Shown piece after piece: positions 48,296 to 57,684 of a stretch of DNA of 64,000 nt (position 1 is its first letter; every line of letters begins with the position of its first letter). The notes under the pieces are model-generated. The model saw nothing but the letters and a program-made list of their open reading frames with translations. It had not been told where the DNA came from and did not search any database. The DNA lies in NCBI RefSeq assembly GCF_006064855.1, contig NZ_CP040753.1, positions 124,001-188,000 on the forward strand. Reading direction: 5' to 3'. The position numbers and the translations under genes are program-made. This DNA comes from Sulfitobacter sp. BSw21498. Its GTDB lineage: Bacteria > Pseudomonadota > Alphaproteobacteria > Rhodobacterales > Rhodobacteraceae.

Positions 48296-50569
48296 TTAGC
48301 CGTATTCGGCGACGGGCGTGCCCGCGATAGCCCCGACGTTCAGCAGCCCGCGTGCGGTAATGGATGGCGACACGATGTGGGCGCGGTTGCCCATCCCCAT
48401 CAGGATCGGTCCGACCTCAAGCCCGCCCCCCTTCATTTTCAGGATGTTGCGCACGCCCGATGCGGCATCTGCATGGGCAAAGACCAGCACGTTGGCGGCT
48501 CCTTCCATCCGGTTCGAGGGCAGCAGGCGTTTGCGCAGCTCGGGATCAAGCGCGGCGTCGATGTTCATCTCGCCTTCATAGCAAAAGTCGTGGTTGCCCG
48601 CGTCCAGTAATCGCAGCGCGGCACGCAAGCGTTTGCCCGACCCTTCCCCCTGATTGCCGAACTGGCTTTGCGAACACAGCGCGATCTTGGGTTCGATGCC
48701 AAAGCGCTGCACGTGGCGCGCGGCCCCTATGGCGATTTCGGCGATCTGTTCGGGGGTGGGGTGCAGATGAACCTGCGTGTCCGCGATGAACAAAGGCCCG
48801 TCCTCAAGGATCATCAGCGACAGGGCCCCGTGGGGGCGACGCCCGTCGCGGCCCAAAACCTGTTCGATATAGTTCATGTGCCAGCGGAATTCCCCGAAGG
48901 TACCGCAAATCAGGCTGTCGGCCTCTTCGCGGTGGACCATGACAGCACCGATGGCAGTGGTGTTGGTGCGCATGATCGCGCGGGCGATGTCGGGCGACAC
49001 GCCACGGCGCGCCATCAGGTTGTGATAGGTCTCCCAATAGTCGCGGTAGCGCGGGTCATTTTCGGGGTTAACCAGATCCACAGTCTCGCCCAGTTTGATG
49101 GTGAGGCCCGCCTTTTCGATGCGGCGTTCGATGACATCCGGGCGGCCGATGAGGATGGGCCGCTCGTTGGTTTCCTCGACCATCGCCTGCGCGGCGCGCA
49201 ATACGCGTTCGTCTTCGCCCTCGGCAAAGACGATCCGGCGGGGCGCAATGCGGGCGGCTTCGAAAACGGGGCGCATCAACATGGAGGACTTGAAAACCGA
49301 ACTGTCCAGTTTGTGACGGTAGGCGGCTAGATCCTCGATCGGGCGGGTGGCGACGCCTGTCTCCATCGCGGCCTTCGCCACGGCGGTCGAGACGACGCCG
49401 ATCAAGCGTGGATCAAAGGGTTTGGGGATCAGGTAGTCGGGGCCGAATGTCAGCTGCTCGCCCTGATAGGCCGCTGCCGCCTCGGCCGACGTGGTGGCGC
49501 GGGCGAGGGCTGCAATGCCGTCGATACAAGCGATCTTCATCTCATCGTTGATGGTCGTTGCGCCGACGTCCAGTGCCCCCCGAAAGATAAAGGGGAAGCA
49601 CAGCACGTTATTGACCTGATTGGGAAAATCCGACCGGCCCGTCGCGATAATCGCGTCAGGGGCCACGGCGCGGGCAAGGTCGGGCATGATCTCGGGCGTG
49701 GGGTTGGCCAACGCAAAGATGATCGGCTGCGGCGTCATTTTCTGCACCATTTCAGGGCTCAGCACGCCGGGGCCGGACAGGCCGAGGAAAAGATCGGCAT
49801 CAGGGATCACATCGGCCAAGGTGCGCAGATCTGTCTTTTGCGCATATTCCGATTTGATCGGGTTCATGTCGATCTCGCGGCCCTCGTAGACCAGCCCGTG
49901 AATATCGCACAGCCAGACGTTCTCGCGTTTGACACCGAGTTTCAGCAGCATGTTCAGGCAAGCGATGCCCGCCGCGCCACCGCCGGTCGACACGATCTTG
50001 ATGTCCTCGAATTTCTTGCCCGCTACAAAAAGCGCGTTCTTCACGGCGGCACCAACGACAATTGCCGTGCCGTGCTGGTCATCGTGGAAAACCGGTATAT
50101 TCATCCGCTCGCGGCAGATGCGTTCCACGGTAAAGCAGTCGGGGGCCTTGATGTCTTCGAGGTTGATCGCGCCAAAGGTCGGTTCCAGCGCGCAGACCAG
50201 ATCGGCGAGCTTTTCAGGATCGGTTTGGTCAAGTTCGATATCGAAACAGTCGATATTGGCGAACTTTTTGAACAGGACGGCTTTGCCCTCCATCACCGGC
50301 TTGGACGCAAGCGCGCCGATGTTGCCAAGCCCCAAGACTGCGGTGCCGTTGGTGACAACGCCCACCAGATTCGCGCGGGTGGTATAAAGGGCAGCCGTCG
50401 TGGGATCAGCCTTGATTTCAAGGCAGGCTTCGGCGACGCCGGGGGAATAGGCCCGCGCCAGATCACGGCCATTTGCCAGCGGTTTCGTCGCACGCACTTC
50501 GAGTTTTCCGGGCTTGGGAAAGGCGTGATAGTCAAGCGCGGCTTGGCGCAGATTTGGCGCATCGGTCAT
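48296..50569 (-). CDS. maeB: NADP-dependent malic enzyme with phosphotransacetylase domain
   Basis: MaeB decarboxylates malate to pyruvate, giving NADPH. The 757-residue protein has a malic enzyme part at about residues 1-430 ([11 protein letters not shown] near residue 42, [12 protein letters not shown] near residue 158, [15 protein letters not shown] near residue 189) and a C-terminal PTA-like domain (about 430-757). In this class the PTA part is usually regulatory, without full activity. It is preceded by a REP-like element. Confidence 0.97.
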   Translation of the reverse strand: MTDAPNLRQAALDYHAFPKPGKLEVRATKPLANGRDLARAYSPGVAEACLEIKADPTTAALYTTRANLVGVVTNGTAVLGLGNIGALASKPVMEGKAVLFKKFANIDCFDIELDQTDPEKLADLVCALEPTFGAINLEDIKAPDCFTVERICRERMNIPVFHDDQHGTAIVVGAAVKNALFVAGKKFEDIKIVSTGGGAAGIACLNMLLKLGVKRENVWLCDIHGLVYEGREIDMNPIKSEYAQKTDLRTLADVIPDADLFLGLSGPGVLSPEMVQKMTPQPIIFALANPTPEIMPDLARAVAPDAIIATGRSDFPNQVNNVLCFPFIFRGALDVGATTINDEMKIACIDGIAALARATTSAEAAAAYQGEQLTFGPDYLIPKPFDPRLIGVVSTAVAKAAMETGVATRPIEDLAAYRHKLDSSVFKSSMLMRPVFEAARIAPRRIVFAEGEDERVLRAAQAMVEETNERPILIGRPDVIERRIEKAGLTIKLGETVDLVNPENDPRYRDYWETYHNLMARRGVSPDIARAIMRTNTTAIGAVMVHREEADSLICGTFGEFRWHMNYIEQVLGRDGRRPHGALSLMILEDGPLFIADTQVHLHPTPEQIAEIAIGAARHVQRFGIEPKIALCSQSQFGNQGEGSGKRLRAALRLLDAGNHDFCYEGEMNIDAALDPELRKRLLPSNRMEGAANVLVFAHADAASGVRNILKMKGGGLEVGPILMGMGNRAHIVSPSITARGLLNVGAIAGTPVAEYG

Positions 50570-50683
50570 GTTTTGGCGGTCCTTTAAGAGAGTAGTTTAG
50601 CGTTAAACTAAATTTCAAGCCGCGCCAATACGACTTTTGGAAAGGGGCGCTGCACCGCGCAGGCCAGGGGTGATCGTGCGGGT

Positions 50684-50749
50684 GAGAGGGGGCCAGCCCC
50701 CATCGCGGCAGGCCGCGATCCCCCCGGAGTTTGTCTGGCAAAATGAAGC
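50684..50749. repeat. REP-like element, copy A
   Basis: The stretch holds two hairpins, GGGGGCCAGCCCCC and TCGCGGCAGGCCGCGA, followed by TCCCCCCGGAGTTTG and TGGCAAAATGAAG. It is about 90 percent identical by eye to copy B at 53751. It lies between maeB and cdd. Function is unknown; dispersed two-hairpin elements like this are common in Rhodobacterales intergenic DNA. Confidence 0.8.
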
Positions 50750-50787
50750 TGCGCATTTTTCCGCTTTTGGCATCGCAACTTTGGCGA

Positions 50788-50814
50788 AAGGTTTTTATAG
50801 TTTTATGAAACCTT
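50788..50814 (+). promoter_or_regulatory. Palindrome with a minus-10-like sequence upstream of cdd
   Basis: AAGGTTT (50788-50794) and AAACCTT (50808-50814) flank TATAGT (50796-50801), just before the cdd start. The layout suggests a repressor site over a minus-10, but no convincing minus-35 is present. Confidence 0.4.
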
Positions 50815-50823
50815 GGGGGATTT

Positions 50824-51219
50824 ATGACCAACGATTTGCGCCAGCACGCCAGCGCCGTGCAAGAAAATGCCTATGCGCCCTATTCCAACTTCAAGGTGGG
50901 GGCGGCGCTGCGCACGGCGTCGGGGGCGATTTTTGTCGGCTGCAACGTAGAGAACGTGGCCTACCCCGAGGGCACCTGTGCCGAAGCGGGGGCGATTGCG
51001 GCGATGATTGCGGCGGGCGAAACTGCCTTTGTAGAGGCCTATGTGATTGCCGGAAGCCCCATGCCCGTCACGCCCTGCGGCGGCTGCCGTCAGAAACTGG
51101 CAGAGTTCGGGCAGGGCGAGGCGCGCGTGACCATGGCGACCGTTTCTGGCGTTGAAGAGGTGATGACGATGGCCGAGCTGCTGCCCGGTGCCTTTGGCCG
51201 CGCCCATATGGAGCGCTAG
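50824..51219 (+). CDS. cdd: Cytidine deaminase
   Basis: Cdd turns cytidine and deoxycytidine into uridine and deoxyuridine. The 131-residue protein shows the zinc motif with catalytic Glu in GTCAEAGAIAAM near residue 56 and the second pair in PCGGCRQKL near residue 86. It starts the cdd-deoA-deoB operon; deoA follows after 3 bases. Confidence 0.96.
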   Translation: MTNDLRQHASAVQENAYAPYSNFKVGAALRTASGAIFVGCNVENVAYPEGTCAEAGAIAAMIAAGETAFVEAYVIAGSPMPVTPCGGCRQKLAEFGQGEARVTMATVSGVEEVMTMAELLPGAFGRAHMER

Positions 51220-51222
51220 GCC

Positions 51223-52527
51223 ATGGATGCCCGCGCGATCCTGTCCAAACTGCGACACCGGCGGTCATTGAACCGCGAAGAGCTGGTCTGGTTCGCGATG
51301 GCCTTAGCGGATGGTCGGGTCAGTGATGCACAGGCCGGGGCGTTTGCGATGGGTGTCTGTCAGGTCGGCCTGAGCGATGTGGGGCGCGTCGCCCTGACGC
51401 TGGCCATGCGCGACAGCGGACGTGTGTTTGACTGGGACCTGAACGGGCCGGTGTTGGATAAGCATTCCACTGGCGGCGTGGGCGATTGTGTAAGCCTTGT
51501 GCTGGCACCGGCCTTGGCGGCTTGCGGGGCCTTTGTGCCGATGATCTCGGGACGCGGGCTGGGGCATACCGGCGGGACGCTCGACAAGCTCGAATCGATC
51601 CCAGGGGTGAATACCACGTTGGACGAGGCGCAGTTTCGCGCGGTGGTGGCGAGAGCTGGCTGCGCGATTGTCAGTGCGACCGACGGTATCGCGCCTGCGG
51701 ACAAACGGCTTTATGCGGTGCGCGATGTCTCTTCGACCGTGGACAGTCTGGATTTGATCACCGCGTCGATCCTGTCGAAAAAGCTCGCGGCGGGGCTGGA
51801 CGGCTTGGTATTGGACGTCAAGGTCGGCAGCGGTGCCTTTATGAAGGATCTGGCGCAAGCGCAGGCGCTTGCCACAGCGTTGACCAAGACTGCGAATGCC
51901 AGTGGATGCCGTACAACGGCGGTGATTAGCGACATGAGCCAACCTTTGGTGCCGAGCCTTGGCAATGCGCTTGAGGTGGCAGAGGTGATGCGTGTGCTGA
52001 CGGGGCACAGCAAGGGGCCGATCGTATCGGTCTGTGCGGCCCTTGGGGGTGTTTTGCTGGCCAATGCCGGGCTGGCCGGCGACGTGCAGGTCGGCGCGGA
52101 TATGATCGTACAAGCGATCCGGTCGGGCCGCGCGGCGGAACGGTTTGGCGTGATGATCGCCGCCATGGGGGGGCCAGCGAGGTTCGTCGAAAACTGGACG
52201 CGGTTCCTGCCCGAGGCGCCAATCATCCGCGAAGTGCCCGCAGCCAAAGCCGGTTATGTGACGGCGATTGACGGCGAGGCGTTGGGCCTTGCCGTGGTCG
52301 CCTTGGGCGGCGGTCGCGCGGTCGAAACGGATCAGATCAACCCCGCCGTGGGGATTTCCGACGTAGTGCGGCTTGGGGGCAAGGTATCGTCCAAAGGCCC
52401 GCTGGCAGTCGTTCATGCCGCCCGTGCCGATGATGCCGAACGTGCAGCGCAGGCGGTGCGGGGCGCGATTACGATTGGCCCGAAGCCGGTCCCTATCCCT
52501 GATTTGATTGTAGAGAGGGTCGGCTGA
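51223..52527 (+). CDS. deoA: Thymidine phosphorylase
   Basis: DeoA cleaves thymidine with phosphate into thymine and deoxyribose 1-phosphate. The 434-residue protein shows DKHSTGGVGDCVSLVLAP near residue 81, SGRGLGHTGGTLDKLE near residue 110, and the substrate loop with VSATDGIAPADK near residue 150. Its stop overlaps the deoB start by one base (TGATG). Confidence 0.97.
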   Translation: MDARAILSKLRHRRSLNREELVWFAMALADGRVSDAQAGAFAMGVCQVGLSDVGRVALTLAMRDSGRVFDWDLNGPVLDKHSTGGVGDCVSLVLAPALAACGAFVPMISGRGLGHTGGTLDKLESIPGVNTTLDEAQFRAVVARAGCAIVSATDGIAPADKRLYAVRDVSSTVDSLDLITASILSKKLAAGLDGLVLDVKVGSGAFMKDLAQAQALATALTKTANASGCRTTAVISDMSQPLVPSLGNALEVAEVMRVLTGHSKGPIVSVCAALGGVLLANAGLAGDVQVGADMIVQAIRSGRAAERFGVMIAAMGGPARFVENWTRFLPEAPIIREVPAAKAGYVTAIDGEALGLAVVALGGGRAVETDQINPAVGISDVVRLGGKVSSKGPLAVVHAARADDAERAAQAVRGAITIGPKPVPIPDLIVERVG

Positions 52528-53720
52528 TGGCGCGTGCTTTTCTGGTTGTAATGGATTCAGTTGGCATCGGCGGTGCACCGGACGCGGATACGTTCTTTAA
52601 CGGTGCGGTGCCAGATACCGGTGCGAATACCTTGGGCCATATCGCGCAGGCTTGCGCCGAGGGACGGGCCGAAGACGGACGCAGCGGCCCCTTGACGGTA
52701 CCGCATCTGGCGTCGCTGGGTCTGGGCCGCGCCATTGAACTGGCCAGCGGGCTTCATATCGACAGTCTGGATTGCGTCCCCAGCGGCACATGGGGGGCAG
52801 CGACGGAAGTGTCGCGGGGCAAGGATACGCCGTCGGGGCACTGGGAGTTGGCGGGTTTGCCCGTGCCGTGGGACTGGCATTACTTTCCCGAGGTGTCGCG
52901 GTCGTTTCCGCCCGAACTGGTGGCGCAGCTTGCGGCCTTTGCGGGGACGGACGAGATTTTGGGCAACTGCCACGCCCCCGGCACCGCCATTATCGAGGAG
53001 TTTGGCGCGCAACATATCAAGACTGGTTTTCCGATCTGCTATACGTCGGCTGACAGTGTGCTGCAGATTGCCGCCCACGAGGAAAGCTTTGGCCTGCAAC
53101 GGTTGCTTGAGTTGTGCGACAAGATGGCTCCGATTGCGCATGAGATGAAAGTCGGTCGTGTGATCGCACGCCCCTTTGTCGGGGATGCACAAAGCGGGTT
53201 TACCCGCACCACCAACCGCCGCGATTTTGCAATCAAGCCGCCTGCGCCGGTGCTCAGCAACTGGGTGCAGGACAGTGGTGCGCATGTGTATGCGGTGGGC
53301 AAGATCGGTGACATCTTTTCGATGGCCGGTTTTGACGAGGTGCGTAAAGGGTCGGACGCGGCGCTGATGGGACATCTTGGCGATTTGATCGACACCGCCG
53401 AAGACGGCAGCCTGACCTTTGCGAATTTCGTCGAATTTGACAGTCTTTACGGGCACCGGCGCGATGTGTCGGGCTATGCCCGTGCGCTTGAATGGTTCGA
53501 TGACGAAATCGGTAAACTGCTAGGGCGACTGCGGGCGGGCGATATGCTGGTTCTAACCGCAGATCATGGCAATGACCCGACATGGGTCGGCACCGACCAC
53601 ACGCGCGAGCGGGTGCCGGTACTGGTGGCGGGGCAGGGTTCGGGCACGTTGGGCCAGATCGGCTTTCGCGATGTGGCGTCGATGATTGCGGCGCATCTAC
53701 GGGTCGTTGTTCCTGATTGA
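52527..53720 (+). CDS. deoB: Phosphopentomutase
   Basis: DeoB converts deoxyribose 1-phosphate to 5-phosphate, passing on the product of DeoA. The 397-residue alkaline-phosphatase-fold protein has a metal Asp near the N-terminus in FLVVMDSVGIGGAPDAD, the VSRGKDTPSGHWE catalytic threonine loop near residue 90, and the late metal motif LTADHGNDPTWVGTDHTRERVP near residue 342. No deoC is present nearby. It is the last gene of the operon. Confidence 0.97.
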   Translation: MARAFLVVMDSVGIGGAPDADTFFNGAVPDTGANTLGHIAQACAEGRAEDGRSGPLTVPHLASLGLGRAIELASGLHIDSLDCVPSGTWGAATEVSRGKDTPSGHWELAGLPVPWDWHYFPEVSRSFPPELVAQLAAFAGTDEILGNCHAPGTAIIEEFGAQHIKTGFPICYTSADSVLQIAAHEESFGLQRLLELCDKMAPIAHEMKVGRVIARPFVGDAQSGFTRTTNRRDFAIKPPAPVLSNWVQDSGAHVYAVGKIGDIFSMAGFDEVRKGSDAALMGHLGDLIDTAEDGSLTFANFVEFDSLYGHRRDVSGYARALEWFDDEIGKLLGRLRAGDMLVLTADHGNDPTWVGTDHTRERVPVLVAGQGSGTLGQIGFRDVASMIAAHLRVVVPD

Positions 53721-53750
53721 GCCCCGGATGATGCGAGGGGGCGAGAGGGC

Positions 53751-53816
53751 GAGGGGGCCAGCCCCCACCGCGGCAACGCCGCGATCCCCCCGGAGTTTTG
53801 CTTGGCAAAATGAAGC
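53751..53816. repeat. REP-like element, copy B
   Basis: GGGGGCCAGCCCCC and CGCGGCAACGCCGCG form two hairpins, followed by TCCCCCCGGAGTTTTG and TTGGCAAAATGAAGC. The sequence parallels copy A at 50684 closely. It lies between deoB and upp, as copy A lies before cdd. Confidence 0.8.
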
Positions 53817-53891
53817 CTGCCCGGACGCGGTGGTTGCGGGGAGCCGCTTTTCGGGGCATGAGTTCAGCCAAGTAATATGGAGAGCGCCCCG

Positions 53892-54533
53892 ATGTCCGAT
53901 ATCATTGACCACCTGACCGTCGTTAATCATCCACTGGTGCAGCACAAGCTGACAATCATGCGGGATAAATCGACGTCCACCGCGGCGTTCCGCCAGTTGC
54001 TGCGCGAGATCAGCCAGCTTTTGGCATACGAGGTGACGCGCGGCCTGCCGATGACGACCAAGCGGATCGACACGCCAATGCAGCCGATGGACGCGCCGAC
54101 GCTGGATGGCAAGAAACTGGCGCTGATTTCGATCCTGCGCGCGGGCAACGGGTTGATGGATGGGGTGCTAGAGCTGATCCCGTCGGCGCGGGTCGGTTTT
54201 GTCGGCCTTTACCGCGACGAGGAAACCCTGCAGCCCGTCGAATACTACTTTAAGGTGCCAGAGGGGCTGGATGACCGTCTGGTCATTGCCGTGGACCCGA
54301 TGCTGGCAACGGGCAATTCGTCTGTGGCGGCGATCGACATGCTGAAGAAGGCGGGCGCGACCAATATCCGGTTCCTGTGTCTGCTGGCCGCCCCCGAAGG
54401 TGTGGCGCGCATGAAAGAGGCCCATCCCGATGTGCCGATTGTGACCGCGGCTGTCGATGAGAAGCTGAACGAGCTGGGATATATCATTCCCGGGCTAGGT
54501 GACGCCGGTGACCGGATGTTCGGGACCAAATAA
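53892..54533 (+). CDS. upp: Uracil phosphoribosyltransferase
   Basis: Upp joins uracil and PRPP to make UMP. The 213-residue protein shows [17 protein letters not shown] near residue 18, [12 protein letters not shown] near residue 78, and the PRPP loop [18 protein letters not shown] near residue 130. The ATG at 53892 has GGAGAG upstream. It sits after the deo operon but behind a separate REP element, so it probably has its own promoter. Confidence 0.97.
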   Translation: MSDIIDHLTVVNHPLVQHKLTIMRDKSTSTAAFRQLLREISQLLAYEVTRGLPMTTKRIDTPMQPMDAPTLDGKKLALISILRAGNGLMDGVLELIPSARVGFVGLYRDEETLQPVEYYFKVPEGLDDRLVIAVDPMLATGNSSVAAIDMLKKAGATNIRFLCLLAAPEGVARMKEAHPDVPIVTAAVDEKLNELGYIIPGLGDAGDRMFGTK

Positions 54534-54622
54534 GGCGCAAATGGGCGATCCGGTGATCAGGGTGCTTTACTCTGAAACCGGGATCGCGCATGGTTTGTTT
54601 ACTACATTGTGTGGGGGCGCAG

Positions 54623-55948
54623 ATGAAATTTACTAGTATTGTGGCTGTAGCGGCGTTGATGAGCGCACTTGGAGCAGGAATCGCACAAGCGCAAAGCTTT
54701 CGCGACCAGCCGGCGGAATTCCCGTCGGCGTCGTATAAAGGCAAGCAATATGTCGACAGCAAAGGCTGTGTGTACATTCGGGCCGGTATCGACGGCAATG
54801 TGACCTGGGTGCCGCGCGTCTCGCGCAAGCGTCAGGGGGTGTGCGGGTTCAAACCGACCAATGTGCAGACAGCTGCCAGCGCACCTGCCGGTGCTGCTGA
54901 CGCGCCGGTACAGATCACCGTGAACAGCGCGCCCGTCGCGGCCAAGCAGCCCACGGTTGCGGCACGGCCCTTGCCACAGCGCAAGGCCAAGCCGGTTGTT
55001 GTACGCCAGAAAGCACCCAAAGTCGTGCGCCAGCCGGTGCCGCGCTCTGTCGATGTGCCATCAGCCCCTATAACGCAGGCTCCGGTTGCTGTTGCGCAGG
55101 TCCCCAGCACGTGTGCAGGGCGGTCGGCGATCAGCCAGCAATATTCCGGTTCGCGGACCAAAGGGGTTGTTGTGCGTTGCGGTCCGCAATCCGCGCCAAT
55201 CCTGCCATCCACAGCGCAGGCTGCTGTGACGGGAACCGCGCCGTCCCGCGTTGGCACGACGCGCCGTGTGACCGCCCCTGCGAAACCCGCGCCTGCACAT
55301 GCGTATACCCGCATTGTGCCAAAACACGTCGCGATCAACCGCCAGAATACCTATGCCAATGTGGCCGTGCCAAAAGGCTATCGTCCCGTGTGGGAAGACG
55401 ACCGTCTGAACCCGAAACGGGCAGAGCAGAACCTAGCTGGGCGGTCCCAGATGCTGTTGATCTGGACCAACACCGTGCCGCGCCGTTTGATCAACCAGAA
55501 TACCGGTCAGGATGTTACGGCGCGTCTGCCGCTGGTTTATCCTTATACATCGGTTGAACAGCAGCGCCGCGAGTTGGGCGACGTGACCTTTGCCAAGCGC
55601 AATGGCCAACTGGTCAAGCGCATTGTACGCAACAAAAACGCTGCCCCAGCTAAACGCAAGCCGGTCTATTCCAGCCGCTCTGCGCCCAAGCCGGTGGCAA
55701 CTGCACCCGCGACCCCGCGTGCGTCAGACAATAGTTATGTGCAAATCGGCGTCTATGGCGATAGTGCAAACGCACAACGCGCCGCGCAACGTATCGCTCG
55801 TATGGGGATGGGGGCGCGGATCGGTAAATCCACCCGCGGCGGTAAGACCTATCTGTCGGTGCAGGCCGGACCTTTTGGCGCGTCCTCGGCCCCTGCGGCA
55901 TTGGGCAAGCTGCGCGGTGCTGGCTATGGCGATGCTTATATCCGCTGA
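54623..55948 (+). CDS. Secreted SPOR domain protein
   Basis: The 441-residue protein starts with a signal peptide (MKFTSIVAVAALMSALGAGIAQAQS). An N-terminal region follows with two cysteines (KGCVYIRAGIDGNVTWVPRVSRKRQGVCG near residues 47-75), then an alanine, proline and valine rich linker of low complexity, and a middle conserved part (GYRPVWEDDRLNPKRAEQNLAG near residues 251-272). The C-terminal SPOR domain (SYVQIGVYGDSANAQRAAQRI to VQAGPFGA) would bind denuded peptidoglycan at the division site. It is likely periplasmic and linked to cell division or cell-wall remodelling. A terminator follows. Confidence 0.88.
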   Translation: MKFTSIVAVAALMSALGAGIAQAQSFRDQPAEFPSASYKGKQYVDSKGCVYIRAGIDGNVTWVPRVSRKRQGVCGFKPTNVQTAASAPAGAADAPVQITVNSAPVAAKQPTVAARPLPQRKAKPVVVRQKAPKVVRQPVPRSVDVPSAPITQAPVAVAQVPSTCAGRSAISQQYSGSRTKGVVVRCGPQSAPILPSTAQAAVTGTAPSRVGTTRRVTAPAKPAPAHAYTRIVPKHVAINRQNTYANVAVPKGYRPVWEDDRLNPKRAEQNLAGRSQMLLIWTNTVPRRLINQNTGQDVTARLPLVYPYTSVEQQRRELGDVTFAKRNGQLVKRIVRNKNAAPAKRKPVYSSRSAPKPVATAPATPRASDNSYVQIGVYGDSANAQRAAQRIARMGMGARIGKSTRGGKTYLSVQAGPFGASSAPAALGKLRGAGYGDAYIR

Positions 55949-55971
55949 CAGTCAAATGCGATCACACAGAC

Positions 55972-56006
55972 AAAAGGCCAGCCGGAGCGATCCGGCGGGC
56001 CTTTTT
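55972..56006 (+). terminator. Rho-independent terminator after the SPOR protein gene
   Basis: An outer stem (AAAGGCC with GGCCTTT) and an inner stem (GCCGGA with TCCGGC) around a GCGA loop are followed by a TTTTT run. One A-G mismatch separates the two stems. Confidence 0.82.
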
Positions 56007-56033
56007 CGTTTCAGCCCGAAACGCGAGTACGCG

Positions 56034-57047
56034 TTACCCGCCGCAGATGTTTTGCAACCGCAGCCAGTCCGCGTCGCTGAGCAGCGGGTCGGTTTCCTTG
56101 CCGTTCATCGGATCGCTATCGATCAGGGCTAGGACCGTTTCGCCGGTGATGTCGCGCGCCTGCGCATAGGGAGTGCTGTGCAGCCGCTGCTTTTCGAACC
56201 GTGCAAGCAAGGCCTCCACCGGAGGTTCGGGGGACGGTTCGGCCATCAGGTGCTCCGCATACCGCGACAGGGCCGCGTCAGACACATCGCCGGTCGTCAG
56301 CAACCGAAAGTTTTCGCGGATACTGATGGTCGCCAGCATATGTTGCAGCGGATCTGTGATCGCGCGTTTGGCTTGCTCTGCCAGAATATAGCCGCCCGCG
56401 ATATCGGGGGATTCGTAGTCTTCGAACAGGGTTTTGTTCAGCACAATCAGACCGCCTGGCAGGTGCAGGCTGGGACGGGTCATGGCCGGCAGCACAACCA
56501 TCGGTTCCGACGACAGGCGCACCCCGAGTTTTGCCAGCGCAGTCCGACCCCGCGCATTGGTGCAGGTGCCACCCGACACCCGTTCGATCTTTTTCAATAA
56601 CGACGTCCCGATAGAGGTGCGTTTGACCTTGGGGACGACCTTGAGGGTGTGATCCTGTAAGGCACCGGGCAGCCAGAACAGCGCCACGGCCGCCACCACC
56701 AGCGCAGAGGTCAGCACCCCGGCAAAGCGCAACCGGCCGGGACGGGGGCGGTGGCGTTCGACGACACGGCGCAATGTTTCGATGGCGTCGATCATCTCTC
56801 CCTCGTTGTCGGAGATTTCCAGCGTTTCACTGGGGTCGCCATCGGGGTGGTAAATAGCAGGACGGATGCCGGGGTTCGACCGTGCCAAAGCCGCCAAGGA
56901 CCAATGGGCCAACGCCTGATCCCTAAGGTCAGAGATTACCAGCGTCGCATCGCCGATCGACACGATGACCTCGCGACGTTGCGCATCCGGGGCCGAACGC
57001 CAGAGTCCGGTTGCTTCCAACCGAGCGTATTTGGAAAGGGCTGTCAT
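56034..57047 (-). CDS. Membrane protein resembling an M48 peptidase without the zinc motif
   Basis: The 338-residue protein is not in a family I know well. It has a cytoplasmic-type N-terminus, one membrane segment at about residues 108-130 (FAGVLTSALVVAAVALFWLPG), and a C-terminal part with the M48-type stretch SLHLPGGLIVLNKTLFED near residues 193-210. M48 peptidases follow this with HExxH; here the corresponding place reads AEQAK at 223-227 (ESPDIAGGYILAEQAKRA). If the alignment is right, the enzyme cannot bind zinc and may act as a scaffold. It is divergent from the GNAT gene. The ATG at 57047 has only a weak ribosome site. Confidence 0.6.
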   Translation of the reverse strand: MTALSKYARLEATGLWRSAPDAQRREVIVSIGDATLVISDLRDQALAHWSLAALARSNPGIRPAIYHPDGDPSETLEISDNEGEMIDAIETLRRVVERHRPRPGRLRFAGVLTSALVVAAVALFWLPGALQDHTLKVVPKVKRTSIGTSLLKKIERVSGGTCTNARGRTALAKLGVRLSSEPMVVLPAMTRPSLHLPGGLIVLNKTLFEDYESPDIAGGYILAEQAKRAITDPLQHMLATISIRENFRLLTTGDVSDAALSRYAEHLMAEPSPEPPVEALLARFEKQRLHSTPYAQARDITGETVLALIDSDPMNGKETDPLLSDADWLRLQNICGG

Positions 57048-57153
57048 ATCCTGAAGTATAGTGCCTAACTGTTTTGGATAGTTTACCACCTGACACGGGT
57101 TGAGCAATGGGTGGACTTACGACAGCATAGGAGAATTCTAAAGGAGTGTCCCC

Positions 57154-57678
57154 ATGCAGATCAAGCCCGCACATCCAGATGATGCCGCCAGACTGGCCGA
57201 GATGTGGTATCAAGGATGGCATCAGGCTCATGCCAGCGTTGTCCCTACAGCATTGACGACCCTGCGCACACCCGAGGAATTCACGATGCGGATGCGCGTG
57301 CATCTCAAACATACTAAGGTGGCTTGGGTTGACGGGCAGATCGCGGGCTTTTTTATGGTGGATCATGACGAGATCTATCAGTTCTACATCAACGCCGCCT
57401 TTCAAGGCTCTGGTCTGGCGCAGCAAATGATGGCGGCGACAGAGGCCGAGCTGGGCCATGGGCTGAAATGGCTGGCCTGTACGGTCGGCAATACGCGCGC
57501 CGCGCGGTTTTACGAGGCCTGCGGTTGGGTGCAGGCGGGCGCAATCCCCTACGAGGTCGAAACCGGCGAAGGGCCGCTACAAATCGACGTCTGGCGGTAT
57601 GAAAAACGGCTCGGGCCGGTCAATCAGGCAGAGACGATGATCGTTGCCGATCCGATCATCTCTCAAAACGTGATGTAG
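57154..57678 (+). CDS. GNAT family N-acetyltransferase
   Basis: The 174-residue protein has the GNAT acetyl-CoA loop in AAFQGSGLAQQMMAATEAEL near residue 83, and the C-terminal VGNTRAARFYEACGWVQAG block near residue 110. The substrate is unknown. It is divergent from the M48-like gene, starts behind AAAGGAG, and converges on the acyl-CoA ligase with 6 bases between stop codons. Confidence 0.9.
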   Translation: MQIKPAHPDDAARLAEMWYQGWHQAHASVVPTALTTLRTPEEFTMRMRVHLKHTKVAWVDGQIAGFFMVDHDEIYQFYINAAFQGSGLAQQMMAATEAELGHGLKWLACTVGNTRAARFYEACGWVQAGAIPYEVETGEGPLQIDVWRYEKRLGPVNQAETMIVADPIISQNVM

Positions 57679-57684
57679 CATTAC

